From Capsaspora owczarzaki ATCC 30864 (Eukaryota > Opisthokonta > Filasterea): a stretch of 64,000 bases of DNA. The position numbers and the translations under genes were made by a program. Positions 55,985 to 64,000 of this stretch are shown in pieces. Location: the NCBI RefSeq assembly GCF_000151315.2, contig NW_011887294.1, positions 2,004,460 through 2,068,459 on the forward strand, read 5' to 3'. The notes beneath the pieces were generated by a model. That model did no database searches. It was not told the DNA's origin and saw nothing but the letters and a program-made list of their open reading frames with translations. The number at the start of each line of letters is the position of its first letter. Position 1 is the first letter of the stretch.

Positions 55985-58900
55985 ATGATGAACGAGGAAG
56001 ATTCCAACTTGAACGCCTCCAACTCGATCGAGATGCGGAGGCCCGGCACCGAGGATCAGGAGCCTCCAGACCCCATCGTCCTGTTCCCAGAAAGCAGCGC
56101 ACGTACTCAACGAGGAGGCGGAGGTGGCAGACGCAGCGGCGGGAGTGAGCGTTTGCGCAGTCAACGCCAGGAAGGTCGCAGTGGTGATACATCTCGGTCT
56201 TCCCTGCCGCATCCAAACCAAGGGAGCCAAGAGCAGCCCTCCACCAGCAGCAAATATTCTGACAACAACAACGCTATTCGCAGAGATCACAGTCACGAAG
56301 ACGACGACACTGCAGTTGCGGCAGACGATCAATCACCAGCGGACGGCCATATTTGGTCGGCAGAAGCAAACTCGCAGCGGCGGCGCTCAGAAAATGCCCC
56401 CACCGCTTGCGGGCGAATTCGACTCGCAATGCAGCACCTGAAAGAACGCGTCAAGCGACTCTACTCCAAGCCAAGCGGCGCCGGGAACAACCAAAGCCGA
56501 CCCGGCGGCAACAACAACGACGAGCCAGACACTCCTCGACGCGTGGTCTTTGTGAACAACGCTGAACGCACATCCACACTCGCGAAAACAGACAAGCACC
56601 CGCTGCCCGACAACCGCATTCGCACCACAAAGTATACGTGGTGGAACTTTCTCCCCAAAAATCTGTTTGAGCAGTTTCATCGGTTTGCCAACATTTACTT
56701 TTTGGTGGTCGTCGTTCTCAACTGGATCCCCGCGATTGGAGCATTCGGACGCGAGCTGGCCATGATCCCTCTGCTGTTTGTACTTGCAGTCACTGCGATC
56801 AAGGACATTTACGAAGACCGACGGCGGTATCGCTCCGACACGGATGTGAACAACCGGCTGCAACACGGCCTTGTCGTCGCCCACGGGCATCAACCCAGCG
56901 GTGATGGCGGTGGTGGCAGTGAGCACGACGAGGAACAAGAGCATTTTCGCCGATTGAGACCTCACCTGCATCTCAACCTCCACCTGACTGGACATCACCA
57001 CTCGGCGAGCGACGAAGCCAACGCATCCTCCGACCGCAAACTCGTCTCGGAAGTGGTCATTTCCACGGCGTGGAAGCTGCTCAAAGTTGGGCATATCGTG
57101 CTTCTCCGCAAGGACGAAATCATTCCGGCAGACATGGTTGTGCTGCAGACATCCGAAAACCACGGGATGTGCTTCATCGAAACGGCTAATCTGGACGGTG
57201 AAACGAATCTGAAACAGCGCATGGCGGTGGATGAAACTCAAGAGCACTTCAAGTCCTTCCCCGGCTCAGAGCTGCTGTCCGCAGCGGCTGGCTCTTTGCA
57301 AGGGCCGTCCGTAGGCAACACGAGCGACGCTCCGCAAAGTCGCAGACAACAACAAAACCAGCAAGCACCACCGAATCTTTCGCCAACCAGCTCGACCGCG
57401 CTTCAGCCCAATGTCATCCCTAACTATGCTGCCACACAACAACAACAGCAGCAGCAACAACAACAACCACAACGAAACGTGCAAAACGTTCAAAATGTTG
57501 ATGCCATCGTCGACCGGTGCAAGAAGGACATTGCCGATTTCCAAGGCACAATCGTCTGCGAACTACCACACGCCAACATTTACGAGTTTGACGGCTTTTT
57601 GGTGCTTGGCGGCGAGCACATTCCCACCGACAAGGAGCTTCAGGAACAGTTGCACCGGCAAATGCGTGAGGCCGAGCAGAATCTCGAGGAGGAGCGTCAA
57701 CGCATGTCAGCACGGTCGACTGCGCGCCATGAGCGACACGCTGCCAAACACCAGCGACCGCAACAGCGGAGGCACGACGATGATTCGACCTACTCGATGC
57801 GCTCTACTGCGCACCTCACCACCGTCACTGAAGATGAGGGTTTGGGAAGCGAACTATCCGAGTCGAACAGCTCTCAAAGCAATTCGACTGATGATGATGA
57901 CGATAACGACGACGACGACGACGACCTGCCACAGTTTCACTCGCTTCCATATCGATCTTCTATTGGCAGACGCACGAGCCGCACTCCATCCCGAGCCCCT
58001 CCTTCTGCTGAAGGTAGCCGTTCAAGGCCATCTGCCACAGACGCTCAAGGCCAGTCAATCATTCCCATCAACTCGGCCAATCTGATTCTCCGTGGGTGCG
58101 TTCTCCGGAACACGCAATGGGTGCTTGGCGTTATTGTCTATGCCGGGCCCGACACAAAAGCCATGCTCAACAACAGCGGGCCTCGCTCGAAGCGCTCAAA
58201 GCTGGAGCGCAGCATGAACCTTGAGATTCTTGTTTGCATCGGGCTGCTCCTTTTCATGTCGCTGCTTTCTGCCATCCTCAGTGGCGTCTGGCTCGCCGAC
58301 CACAATCCCAGCAGCATTTACATTTACTTTGACTCGAGCGATCCGTCGCCGGCGCTGTTTGGGTTTCTGACCTTCTGGACCCAAATTATCGTGCTGCAGG
58401 TTATCATTCCCATATCCTTGTACATTACTATCGAGCTTGTCAAGTTGGCGCAAGCGTACTTGATTAGCTGCGACCTGGAGCTGTACCACCCTGAAACAGA
58501 CCGCCGAACCATGTGCCGTGCGCTCAACATCAACGAGGATTTGGGCCAGATTGAGTACCTGTTTTGCGACAAGACCGGCACGCTGACGCAAAACCAGATG
58601 GTGTTTCGGAAATGTTCGGTGAACGGGACCAACTACTCTGGGCACGCCGAGCCGCACACGCTGCCTCATGCGTTTTCGTTTGGAGATGGCTCGCCAAGTC
58701 AAGGCAGGGGCAAGCAGCCAATGGCTTCTCCGGACAGCGACCATGCAACAGCGGCAGCATCGCAGCGTCCCACGCCACCGCCCTTCAGCATGGACGAATC
58801 TGCCGAGTCCATCGAGCCCGACCACGCCAACGCGACAAGCAACGCGGACGCAATGACTGTCGATCCCGTACTCGTCAAAGCCGCCGCTGAGGCCACAGAA

Positions 58901-61708
58901 GACGATCCCATGGAAAACTTTTTCATTGCACTGGCCGTTTGCAACACGGTCGTGCCGGGATCCCCTCGCGCGCCATCCAGCAGTCGCCCCCAAGAGCAAG
59001 AGTCGCGCGGTAAGCGTGCTTGGAAGCAGCGCATGAAAGACCTCAAGGCCAAGCGCCGGGCTCGACGCCAGGCCAAGCTGCATGCACGCAAAATGACCAG
59101 AAAATCTGCCAACAAGCATGCACAGCAGGGCAAGGACGAGCAGGAGGCGACAGTTTCGGAGGAAGTGGAATCGTCGGGCTCTGAGGCACCGTTGCATCGC
59201 AGCGCTCCACCAAGTCGTGGAAAGAGCATGCTGCAACAGTTGCTCAAACGAAGCAAGCAAAGCCAGACAGCTCCACCTGAGACAGCCATTCCTCGCGAGT
59301 CTCAGGATGTCCTCCTTGAGGAGCCATCGAGTCTCGAAGCAAGTCAGGAGAATCTGAGGCGTGGAACCGAGCCAGTCCAGCGCACCAGTGCAAGCGCGTT
59401 GCCTCCACATCTCTCCGTTTCGGGCCGCCAGATGGCCATCTCTCCGAGCGCAAATGTGAGCATCGATCTCAGCCCGAGCGTGGACGAGCCGACCCGCACA
59501 TCGACACTGCGACCGTCGAATTCTGCCACATCTGCGGCAACATCCACTGCCGCAACAACAGTACGACAGTCTCAGTCGCCCGCCGCCGTCCCAAGCGCAG
59601 ACCAAGTCGCCGAGATTGTCTACGAAGCCGAATCGCCCGACGAGGCTGCACTTGTTCAAGCAGCTCGGCAGTACGGATACACGCTTTTCATGCGGTCGGC
59701 GCAGCGTGTGCGCGTGCTGATTCACGACGATCGAGCCGTGGAACTGCGACTGCTGCATGTCCTTCCGTTCGACTCTGACCGCAAGCGCATGTCTGTGATT
59801 GTGCAGTTGCCGCGCTCGGGCCAGATCCGGCTGCTTTCCAAAGGCGCCGACTCGGCCATCTACGAGAGGCTGGCTCAGAATGAACAGAACGACCGCGTCC
59901 GAGCCGACACACAGACGCACTTGGATTACTACGCGGCGGACGGACTGCGCACGTTGTGTTTGGCATATCGCGACTTGAGCGACAGCGAGTACCAGACGTG
60001 GCAGCTCAAGCATCGACAAGCCTCACTCGCGCTCAAAGACCGCAAGGAGAAGGTGTCTGCCTCTGCGGACTCGATCGAAAACGAGCTGACGCTGCTTGGC
60101 GCCACTGGCATCGAAGACAAGCTGCAGAACGGCGTACCAGACGCCATAGCAACGCTGCGAGCTGCTGGAATCAAGGTCTGGGTGCTGACGGGCGACAAGC
60201 AAGAGACCGCCATCAATATCGGCTTTTCGTGCAAGCTGCTAGAGGAAGGCATGCCACATGTCGTCATCAATGCGGCGGATGAAGATGAATGCGAAGCCCA
60301 GCTCAAGGACGCATGGGAGTGCAAGCTTCGCACTGCTCGCCGCGTGCAGGAGGAGCAAGACCTGCTGCTTCATTTGCCCTGGCACCAAAAGTACGGCCGC
60401 AAGTCGAGCGAAATCATGGCAGCTTTCAACGGGTTTGCCAAGCAGTGGCGAGATCGATTTTCGGACGGCGAGGAAGAGCTTTCAGTCGACACGACAAGCG
60501 TCAGCCTCAGCGGCAGCAGAAGCGCGCAACGAGCTACCAGTCCGGAACAAAGTCCATCATCGGCACCAGCAGCGCCAAGTCACTCGAGCAACAACGATGC
60601 TTCCAGCGACGAGGATGCAACGGAAGTGACTTCATCAACCCAACACGCGCTCATCATCGATGGCGCTTCGTTGGCGTTCGCACTCGGCGATAAACTTCGC
60701 CCATTGCTGCTCAACGTCTCCACGCTCTGCCGTGTCGTCATTTGCTGCCGAGCCACTCCTCTGCAGAAGGCGCGAGTTGTCCGCATGGTCAAGAAAGGCC
60801 GCGGCGCAATGACCATGGCAGTGGGAGATGGCGCAAACGACGTGAGCATGATTCAGACTGCCGACGTCGGGATTGGGATTAGCGGCCAGGAGGGCATGCA
60901 GGCGGTCATGGCGAGTGACTTTGCGATCGCGCAGTTCCGCTTCCTAGTGCGTTTGCTGCTCGTCCACGGCCACTGGAGCTACTATCGCCTGGCGTCCCTG
61001 ATTTTCTACTTCTTGTACAAGAACGCAACCTTTGTGTTTGTCATTTTCCTCTTCCAGTTTTGGTGTGGCTTTACGGGCGCGCCCATCATTGACCAGTATA
61101 CGATTCTGTTCTACAACCTGCTGTTTACATCCGTGCCTCCGCTGGTCAACGCCGTTTTGGACCAAAATGCGCCGGCCGAGGCCTTGATGCGTTTCCCAGA
61201 GCTCTACCAATTTTCGATGCAGAGTCTGTACTTTAGCACACGCAAGTTTTGGGTCGTGCTCGTCAACAGCCTGTACCAGGCGTGCGTCATTTTCTTCTTT
61301 TCTGTGGCGGCGTACCAGCAAACCAAGCTCGCCGACTACCAGTCTCTCGGCATGATTCTCAGCTCGTGCTGTGTCGTGATTGTGCTCTTGTACCTGGGTC
61401 TGGAAACGCGTCGATGGACAGTGTACCACCATATCGCGCTCTGGGCGAGCATTGCCGTGTACTTTGTCTTTGAGCTGCTCCTGGGTCTCATTGCAGGAAT
61501 CCAGCAGTCGACCTACTTTGTGATGGAGAACGCAATGACAACGGGCGTGTTTTGGTTTACCCTGCTGCTCTGTAGCGTGACTGCGTTGCTCCCATCGTAC
61601 CTGGCCAAGTACATCCGGCACTACTATCTTCCATTGCCCACAGGTTTGGTTCGCGAGGCCGACGTTCAGTCCAAGCGTGATCGTGTTCACGAGCAATCGT
61701 TTGCTTGA
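55985..61708 (+). CDS. ATP10: P4-ATPase phospholipid flippase, ATP10-like, 1907 aa
   Basis: Intronless. Hallmarks: FEQFHRFANIYFL with NWIPAIGAF (TM1-2, like ATP10); actuator DGET at about residue 404 (NLDGETNLKQ); phosphorylated Asp862 in FCDKTGTLTQN; VWVLTGDKQETAINIGFS; and hinge GDGANDVSMIQTADVGIGISG at about residue 1615. Together with QFHRFAN these are diagnostic of the flippase subfamily, which moves phospholipids to the cytosolic leaflet, usually with a CDC50 partner. It is about 400 residues longer than human ATP10 proteins: inserts lie in the disordered N-terminus, between TM2 and the DGET region (His-rich), after DGET (polyQ, then acidic DDDNDDDDDD), and in the nucleotide-binding domain (about 900-1200, Ala/Ser/Lys-rich). 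The ATP10 class is the best guess; substrate preference cannot be told. Confidence 0.93.
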   Translation: MMNEEDSNLNASNSIEMRRPGTEDQEPPDPIVLFPESSARTQRGGGGGRRSGGSERLRSQRQEGRSGDTSRSSLPHPNQGSQEQPSTSSKYSDNNNAIRRDHSHEDDDTAVAADDQSPADGHIWSAEANSQRRRSENAPTACGRIRLAMQHLKERVKRLYSKPSGAGNNQSRPGGNNNDEPDTPRRVVFVNNAERTSTLAKTDKHPLPDNRIRTTKYTWWNFLPKNLFEQFHRFANIYFLVVVVLNWIPAIGAFGRELAMIPLLFVLAVTAIKDIYEDRRRYRSDTDVNNRLQHGLVVAHGHQPSGDGGGGSEHDEEQEHFRRLRPHLHLNLHLTGHHHSASDEANASSDRKLVSEVVISTAWKLLKVGHIVLLRKDEIIPADMVVLQTSENHGMCFIETANLDGETNLKQRMAVDETQEHFKSFPGSELLSAAAGSLQGPSVGNTSDAPQSRRQQQNQQAPPNLSPTSSTALQPNVIPNYAATQQQQQQQQQQPQRNVQNVQNVDAIVDRCKKDIADFQGTIVCELPHANIYEFDGFLVLGGEHIPTDKELQEQLHRQMREAEQNLEEERQRMSARSTARHERHAAKHQRPQQRRHDDDSTYSMRSTAHLTTVTEDEGLGSELSESNSSQSNSTDDDDDNDDDDDDLPQFHSLPYRSSIGRRTSRTPSRAPPSAEGSRSRPSATDAQGQSIIPINSANLILRGCVLRNTQWVLGVIVYAGPDTKAMLNNSGPRSKRSKLERSMNLEILVCIGLLLFMSLLSAILSGVWLADHNPSSIYIYFDSSDPSPALFGFLTFWTQIIVLQVIIPISLYITIELVKLAQAYLISCDLELYHPETDRRTMCRALNINEDLGQIEYLFCDKTGTLTQNQMVFRKCSVNGTNYSGHAEPHTLPHAFSFGDGSPSQGRGKQPMASPDSDHATAAASQRPTPPPFSMDESAESIEPDHANATSNADAMTVDPVLVKAAAEATEDDPMENFFIALAVCNTVVPGSPRAPSSSRPQEQESRGKRAWKQRMKDLKAKRRARRQAKLHARKMTRKSANKHAQQGKDEQEATVSEEVESSGSEAPLHRSAPPSRGKSMLQQLLKRSKQSQTAPPETAIPRESQDVLLEEPSSLEASQENLRRGTEPVQRTSASALPPHLSVSGRQMAISPSANVSIDLSPSVDEPTRTSTLRPSNSATSAATSTAATTVRQSQSPAAVPSADQVAEIVYEAESPDEAALVQAARQYGYTLFMRSAQRVRVLIHDDRAVELRLLHVLPFDSDRKRMSVIVQLPRSGQIRLLSKGADSAIYERLAQNEQNDRVRADTQTHLDYYAADGLRTLCLAYRDLSDSEYQTWQLKHRQASLALKDRKEKVSASADSIENELTLLGATGIEDKLQNGVPDAIATLRAAGIKVWVLTGDKQETAINIGFSCKLLEEGMPHVVINAADEDECEAQLKDAWECKLRTARRVQEEQDLLLHLPWHQKYGRKSSEIMAAFNGFAKQWRDRFSDGEEELSVDTTSVSLSGSRSAQRATSPEQSPSSAPAAPSHSSNNDASSDEDATEVTSSTQHALIIDGASLAFALGDKLRPLLLNVSTLCRVVICCRATPLQKARVVRMVKKGRGAMTMAVGDGANDVSMIQTADVGIGISGQEGMQAVMASDFAIAQFRFLVRLLLVHGHWSYYRLASLIFYFLYKNATFVFVIFLFQFWCGFTGAPIIDQYTILFYNLLFTSVPPLVNAVLDQNAPAEALMRFPELYQFSMQSLYFSTRKFWVVLVNSLYQACVIFFFSVAAYQQTKLADYQSLGMILSSCCVVIVLLYLGLETRRWTVYHHIALWASIAVYFVFELLLGLIAGIQQSTYFVMENAMTTGVFWFTLLLCSVTALLPSYLAKYIRHYYLPLPTGLVREADVQSKRDRVHEQSFA

Positions 61709-63808
61709 TTTGTCAGAGTTGTTGGCTTTTTGTGTTGTTGTTGTTGTTTTTTGGGATTTTGTTCATGTTCTTGCACTGTGATTCGTGATTTGGTTTATCA
61801 AAAGAGTGATACATTGCTTTCAAGTCGGGTCGAGAAAAAAAGGCCATAAAGTTCACCAGGAAATTTGCGGGTATACATTTTGCAATGGGAATTTTTCCCC
61901 AGTTCACTGAGGCCACTGTGCACCACCGCCCGCCGCCCTGACCCCATCAGGTTTGTACATGACCTGACAGCACCCCGTGGCTGCATTGGCGAGGACGGGG
62001 GACACCTGCATCGTCGTGTACGGATACCCCCTTTTTGTGTGTCGCACCTGGTGACGAGGTCCCTCAAAACGGCACTGCAGCCCCTTCTACTGTACACCAT
62101 TGGAATGAGCCGATTTTTTAGATATAGAATCATGTGCGAGACGGCCAGGAGCGAAGCGCTGGAGGCCGCACCAGGTTTCGGGTCCGTCGCGGCCAAGCCG
62201 ACCGCTCGATCTCGGCCTAGACCGCACCCACCGCCGATATTATGGTCTCTAAAAATCTAATAGATGGGTCTGGTACCTCCATTGAACGGGCGGGCCTGGG
62301 GCAGTGTCCGACTGCTGGATATGGACAGCCGTCCACGAGCCCTCAGGGCGCCGACTAGGACAGCCCGTTAGCGCCACCTCTAGTATAGAAAGTTAGCGCT
62401 TGGCATGATGTATATGAATCCGGGATCGGTCGGGCGGTAGCGCTCGATAGCACGAAGAAGGACTGAATCGGCCTTTCGAATTTCGTCCAAAACCTGCTAG
62501 CCCCGAGATCGATGCCTTTCACCAGCTCTGTCCGTGTAATCCATACATATTCCGATTGTTCAATGTCTGATGAGTTGGAAACCGTTATGGCGAGTGAGAT
62601 GCCGCACGATGCGTCCGACTTGGCTTCGCACTCGTATCCAGCCATGTAGACACCTAGGAGCTTGACCAGCCATATATCAATGTACTCTATACACTCTAAA
62701 GTATCCGCTCTATATCGCGCGTGGACAGTGATCGTTGGTGTCTAGTTGATGCACCCGACCAAACATTCGACGGGCGTTAACTTGCGATTTCCGAGTCGCA
62801 TCCATGAAATATTTTACCAGACAACAGTAAATTAGTACTAGAGTCTAAATCATTGATGCGGAATTGCGGTGATATCTGGAGGGTGGATCACGAAGGGTCG
62901 GAAATGACCCATTTGGCGGGTGCTCGATCTTTGTCCAGCATCGTCCGATCTCTGATATTGTAACTTTTTCTTGCTTCTGACGTGCATTAGACATCACATC
63001 TGCGGAGGGGCGGATGTGGTACTAAATCATGCGGAGTGGGAGGAGGCCAAAGTTTCGGCCAACTCGCAAAACCATGGATCGAGTGCCCGGTCGTTTTACC
63101 GGCCGCCCATGCTGCCACCGGTACGTGATAATACTTAGCAATAGTGTTAGAGTTGCTTTGCTTTTGTTCCGACCGATTCCACTTGATAGAAGCCGACTTA
63201 GCGAATCGTGCAAATGGTCTTCTTGACGCTCCTCGTGTGACCACCACTGCCGTGATACAACAAGTTTCAAGGTTTTAAAAGTGTTGTCAGATAATTTACA
63301 TTTGAATCATAGCCGTTAGTGGCCATTGGTACTTGCGCTTCTTGTCGTGGGATGAGACTTGCTTTTAGTGACTCGACCGCGGCTTTGGGGTGCATGAACG
63401 CCTCAAGGTCCCATCCCCATCCATGTTTATCAGTATTGTATCGTTTTCTGTGATTAGTGGGCCTAGTCCATAGCACTGGCTGGTGGCAGAAACTTGACTG
63501 CGCTGAATTCCTCTTCGCGCTTGAGTCTGTCTCTTCAAGCTGATCTACCTCCAACAGATCGTGCTTCAGACCAGGTCTATGACATGTAACCGATAGTAGC
63601 ATCAATTCTAGTTACGTGGCTATCCAGGATGAGGCATGAAACGAATGTTGTACCCCTAGAATCATGTTTCTTCGGCGAGCTAGTTTTGCTGAACCAACTC
63701 CGTCTGTCTACGCTAGCTAAATCGTCTAAAACCGTACCCATATGGAATAGATGAAATTAAATACATAAATTAAACAATAAAACACAAGAGCAGCGGACTA
63801 AACACCCT
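61709..63808. other. Gene-free block of atypical composition
   Basis: After the flippase 3' UTR (to about 61800) the sequence changes character. It loses the homopolymer runs, CA/GA/CT repeats and poly-T tracts seen in all other intergenic DNA here; bases look evenly mixed and stops are dense in all six frames. The longest open frames (about 96-112 codons) are what chance would give in 2 kb. No TIR, LTR, direct repeat, tRNA or exon chain was found. AT-rich, native-looking DNA resumes at about 63720-63808. Confidence 0.55.
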
Positions 63809-64000
63809 TCAAGCCTTCGTTACGTGCGGTGTCCAGCAGCGGGCGGCATCAGCGAGCCACTTGAACCGCACATGCTCGGCAATCAGGAGCGACAAGGGAG
63901 GTACGGCTTGAGATCTAGAAGGTTGACCAACGGTGGGCGGAGGTGGATCGGTAGGGACCCACGGCCACGGGTTAGACGTGGATGCCTGCAAGTCTTCTGC
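63809..64000 (-). CDS. Possible 3' end of a minus-strand gene (partial)
   Basis: Open on the minus strand from the window edge to a TGA at 63811-63809. It ends LLIAEHVRFKWLADAARCW then TPHVTKA; a Pro-rich stretch (TDPPPPTVGQP) lies upstream. The following ~90 bp is AT-rich like a 3' UTR. Only ~63 codons are visible, so coding status is uncertain and no family is recognised. Confidence 0.3.
   Translation of the reverse strand, partial: AEDLQASTSNPWPWVPTDPPPPTVGQPSRSQAVPPLSLLIAEHVRFKWLADAARCWTPHVTKA

Noticed and set aside
58196-60019. 607-codon minus-strand open frame opposite the flippase
   Set aside because: Antisense shadow of the P4-ATPase; high-GC third codon positions leave the opposite strand open.
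62355-62645. 96-codon minus-strand frame in the atypical block
   Set aside because: An open frame of this length is expected by chance in 2 kb over six frames; no motif or splice support.

Overview
The window is nuclear DNA from a eukaryote with a compact, intron-rich genome: GT-AG introns of roughly 60-240 bp with long T tracts, alanine/glutamine repeat codons, and short gaps between genes. The gene set is opisthokont and includes presenilin, ANAPC5, TELO2, MEMO1, NUDCD1, AP-5 mu, spastin, an ATP10-like flippase, and a receptor resembling GPR143. It also holds genes that animals lack, namely a prephenate dehydratase and a plant-type RHL1 protein. Together with a pogo-like transposon and scaffold gaps, this best fits a unicellular holozoan. 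Capsaspora owczarzaki is my guess from memory, not a demonstrated identity.

Layout, 0-17 kb: 3' end of an SRRM2/CWC21 splicing factor (+); a small 4-exon orphan gene (-); acetyl-CoA synthetase (+); ANAPC5 (+); a gene-poor purine-rich stretch; a TA-flanked pogo-like DNA transposon (11081-13375) broken by a 100-N gap; a large-subunit catalase (+); a GNAT acetyltransferase (+).

17-33 kb: presenilin (-) divergent from NUDCD1 (+); a CCDC167-like tail-anchored protein (-) divergent from an RHL1 homologue (+); a mitochondrial EngB/GTPBP8 GTPase (+); MEMO1 (-); a 101-aa probable mitochondrial protein (-) divergent from TELO2 (+).

33-50 kb: an intronless caspase-fold protein that seems to lack the catalytic histidine (-), divergent from an adenylate-kinase-like protein (+); a GPR143-like receptor (+); 2.9 kb of pyrimidine-rich DNA; a small orphan with a CxxC...CxxC motif (+); cardiolipin synthase (-, with a 163-N gap); prephenate dehydratase (-).

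50-64 kb: spastin (+); AP-5 mu subunit (-) with a probable GC-AG intron; an intronless 1907-aa P4-ATPase (+); then about 2 kb of DNA unlike the rest of the window (about 61.8-63.75 kb), and possibly the 3' end of one more minus-strand gene.

The genes are largely housekeeping and do not form one pathway. Some share themes: mitochondrial function (GTPBP8, cardiolipin synthase, adenylate-kinase-like protein, the 101-aa protein, possibly acetyl-CoA synthetase) and endomembrane or lipid biology (presenilin, AP-5 mu, spastin, P4-ATPase). Most minus-strand genes sit head-to-head with a plus-strand gene, 140-460 bp apart, which suggests shared promoters. Exon models were built by hand from reading-frame phase, splice consensus and remembered family sequences. 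No database search or transcript data were available. No tRNA, rRNA, CRISPR array or LTR element was recognised.
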